A stretch of DNA of 64,000 nucleotides from Mediterraneibacter hominis (lineage in GTDB: Bacteria > Bacillota > Clostridia > Lachnospirales > Lachnospiraceae), in the NCBI RefSeq assembly GCF_014287475.1, contig NZ_JACOPF010000001.1:992001-1056000 (forward strand). The letters are read 5' to 3'. Position numbers and translations under genes: made by a program. This document shows, in pieces, positions 62,498 to 64,000 of the stretch (positions within the stretch are counted from its first letter, which is position 1; the number at the start of each line of letters is the position of its first letter). The notes under the pieces were generated by a model that was not told the DNA's origin, searched no databases, and saw nothing but the letters and a program-made list of their open reading frames with translations.

Positions 62498-63808
62498 TTA
62501 CAGCCCATCCTTTCGTAAATCTGTTACTCTCTTTGCTTTTCCTTCGAATCTCTGCAGAGAATTCGGCGCCACCAGGCGAATCTGTGTAGCAAGACCGAGC
62601 TGTGATTTCAAAGCCGACTTGATACGCTGCTCCAGATCGCTCAATTTTCCATAGCTGTCAAGCAGCCTGTCGTCCACCAGCTCTACTGTGATTGTCATAA
62701 CATCCAGGCGATTCTTTCTCTCCACCAAAATCTCATAGTGAGGGCCGATTTCCTCTATCTTAAACAGTACCTCCTCAATCTGTCCCGGAAATACATTGAC
62801 GCCGCGAATCACAAGCATATCATCTGCACGTCCGGACAGATTCGCCATTCTTACCGTTGTTCTTCCGCATTTGCATGGTTCATACATAAGCCTGGTCAAA
62901 TCTCCTGTACGGTATCTGACAAGTGGGAGCGCCTCTTTTCCTAAGCAGGTAATCACCAGTTCTCCTGTCTCTCCCGCCGGAAGCACTTCCTCTGTCTCAG
63001 GATCAATAATCTCCGGTATAAACCAGTCCTCGTTGATGTGCATGCCGCATAATTCCGTACATTCCCCTGAGACTCCCGGACCGCACAGTTCGCTCATCCC
63101 GTAATTTTGTGTACAGACAAACTGCTCTCCCCATACCTTGTGCATCTCTTCTCTCATCGGCTCTGTCATACCTTCTCCGCCGAACAGCCCGATATGGATT
63201 TTCAAATCTTTCGCCGGATCGATTCCCCGTTCTCTTAACACCTCACCTAGATGAAGTGCATAGGAAGGCGTTGCTACAAGCAGTGTTACCCCCATATCCT
63301 GGAGAAACATAATCTGTTTGTTTGTGTTTCCCGATGACATCGGAATTACGGAAGCTCCGATTTTCTCCAAACCTCCATGCAGTCCTAATGCTCCAGTAAA
63401 TGTTCCGTAGCCAAATGAAATCTGTGCTACATCCTCCTCCGTCGCTCCACCCATACAGGCGATACGCGCCACATTGTTAAGCCACACATCTAAGTCTTTT
63501 CTTGTATATCCTACAACTGTAGGCTTTCCCGTCGTGCCCGAGCTGGCGTGATAACGAACAAGCTCCTTTTTGTCCACCGCAAACAGACCATCCGGATAAT
63601 TATCCCGAAAATCCGCTTTATATGTAAACGGAAGTTTTTTCAAATCTTTTAAAGAAACGATATCCTCCGGCTTTACTTTTGCCTTATCCATCTTCGCTCT
63701 GTAAGACGGAACGCGGTCATAAATATAATGAACCGTTTCCTTTAGCTTGTTAAGCTGTATGTCTTCAATTTCGCTTCTTGGCAGGGTTTCCTCCTTTGCC
63801 CATATCAT
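62498..63808 (-). CDS. Phenylacetate-CoA ligase, AMP-forming (first copy)
   Basis: A 436-residue PaaK-family enzyme with the loop ASSGTTGKPTVVGYT, the adenylate-site SELCGPGVSGEC and the lid RGVNVFPGQIEEVL. It is the first gene of the operon, behind the promoter at 63851-63879. The downstream iorA-iorB supply or consume its aryl-acetyl-CoA. Confidence 0.94.
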   Translation of the reverse strand: MIWAKEETLPRSEIEDIQLNKLKETVHYIYDRVPSYRAKMDKAKVKPEDIVSLKDLKKLPFTYKADFRDNYPDGLFAVDKKELVRYHASSGTTGKPTVVGYTRKDLDVWLNNVARIACMGGATEEDVAQISFGYGTFTGALGLHGGLEKIGASVIPMSSGNTNKQIMFLQDMGVTLLVATPSYALHLGEVLRERGIDPAKDLKIHIGLFGGEGMTEPMREEMHKVWGEQFVCTQNYGMSELCGPGVSGECTELCGMHINEDWFIPEIIDPETEEVLPAGETGELVITCLGKEALPLVRYRTGDLTRLMYEPCKCGRTTVRMANLSGRADDMLVIRGVNVFPGQIEEVLFKIEEIGPHYEILVERKNRLDVMTITVELVDDRLLDSYGKLSDLEQRIKSALKSQLGLATQIRLVAPNSLQRFEGKAKRVTDLRKDGL

Positions 63809-63850
63809 GTCCTTTTTCCTCCTTTAGGCTTTCAAACATTTGTCTTTTCC

Positions 63851-63879
63851 AGTATACCACAATACTTTTTCGAATTAAA
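63851..63879 (-). promoter_or_regulatory. Promoter of the aromatic operon
   Basis: TTTAAT (63874-63879) and TATACT (63851-63856) on the minus strand with 17 bp between. The -35 is weak. Repeat B begins about 20 bp upstream. Confidence 0.55.
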
Positions 63880-63900
63880 GTAGCAAAGAGAAAAATGAAA

Positions 63901-64000
63901 TATAAATTTAACGAAGCAACAAGCAGTGCGAAAAGAACAGGTAAACTCTGTGTCATGCTTGCATGTAAGCAGAGGGCTTTCTGCTTCTTTTCATTCGGCG
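63901..64000. mobile_element. Repeat B, copy 2 (runs out of the window)
   Basis: The first ~100 bp match copy 1 at 21182 with about six differences, including the TATAAATTTAAC terminal repeat. It lies just upstream of the aromatic operon promoter. The other end is not in the window. Confidence 0.8.

Noticed and set aside
1..64000. CRISPR arrays, prophage genes, restriction systems or complete transposases
   Set aside because: No regularly spaced repeat array, integrase, terminase, methyltransferase pair or transposase reading frame was found; the repeats seen are short and non-coding.

Overview
The window reads as chromosome of a spore-forming, low-to-moderate GC Firmicute, most likely a gut Lachnospiraceae (Clostridium cluster XIVa). 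The evidence is a sigH locus in the Bacillus-like order cysE-cysS-mrnC-rlmB-sigH, T-box leaders, a single-chain 1250-residue PurL, GlnRS, a GH32/GH172 sugar locus with a CUT1 transporter, and an indolepyruvate oxidoreductase/phenylacetate-CoA ligase operon. Species cannot be fixed from the sequence alone. No prophage, CRISPR array, rRNA operon or intact insertion sequence is visible; the mobile signal consists of short non-coding repeats.

Layout. 1-8.9 kb: tail of a dicarboxylate/amino-acid symporter, then on the minus strand a corrinoid adenosyltransferase, metA (acetyl-type), an AI-2E-type transporter, a DUF1540 protein, thrS, an aldo/keto reductase behind a threonine T-box, YdcF and a SEC-C protein. 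9-16.3 kb: two small genes, purA, an XRE regulator divergent from a membrane-anchored Ser/Thr kinase, a DUF5067-like lipoprotein, cardiolipin synthase and a small acidic membrane protein. 16.3-22.7 kb: MocR regulator, glnS, an NSS transporter, NUDIX hydrolase and a small hypothetical gene. 23-29.4 kb: tRNA-Thr and an eight-gene minus-strand run cysE-cysS-mrnC-rlmB-sigH-dtd-cdd-udp behind a cysteine T-box. 29.5-37.9 kb: SBP, two permeases, GH32, divergent GH32 and GH172, facing a LacI regulator; this is probably a system for fructose-containing oligosaccharides. 38-46.4 kb: GNAT, ispF, a membrane protein, two tRNAs, purL, a TIGR01906 protein and LysR. 46.4-51 kb: a DNA-repair-type cassette (radical SAM/HhH protein, TIGR03915 partner, Rad3/XPD-like helicase) under a LexA-like box. 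51.2-53 kb: ECF sigma factor with two membrane proteins. 53.3-57.2 kb: fruR-fruK-fruA-HPr, the HPr lacking Ser46. 57.5 kb: cold-shock protein. 57.9-63.8 kb: paaK-iorA-iorB-ACT-paaK-ACT.

Gene-free stretches over about 300 bp. 7235-7672 holds a Thr T-box and a 25-bp direct repeat. 9532-9933 holds a promoter for a 55-residue gene, repeat A and the purA terminator. 12963-13528 holds a D-type hairpin and a 238-bp inverted-repeat element inserted at the edge of a repeat A copy. 21187-21625 is almost entirely repeat B, a ~449-bp element. 22680-23048 holds a 164-bp inverted-repeat element and the region before tRNA-Thr. 28972-29487 holds repeat D and the Cys T-box with its promoter. 36483-36820 is very AT-rich and holds the lacI promoter plus probable operators. 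40121-40432 holds repeat A. 57227-57573 holds divergent fru and csp promoters.

How the genes work together. Two T-boxes couple amino-acid supply to thrS and cysE/cysS. The sugar locus would import a fructo-oligosaccharide and hydrolyse it inside the cell; the separate fructose PTS has its own HPr. The repair cassette should be DNA-damage inducible. The aromatic operon could run in either direction between aryl acids and aryl-pyruvates. At least three short repeat families (A/D superfamily, B, and two inverted-repeat elements) sit in intergenic regions and touch regulatory leaders and stop codons.
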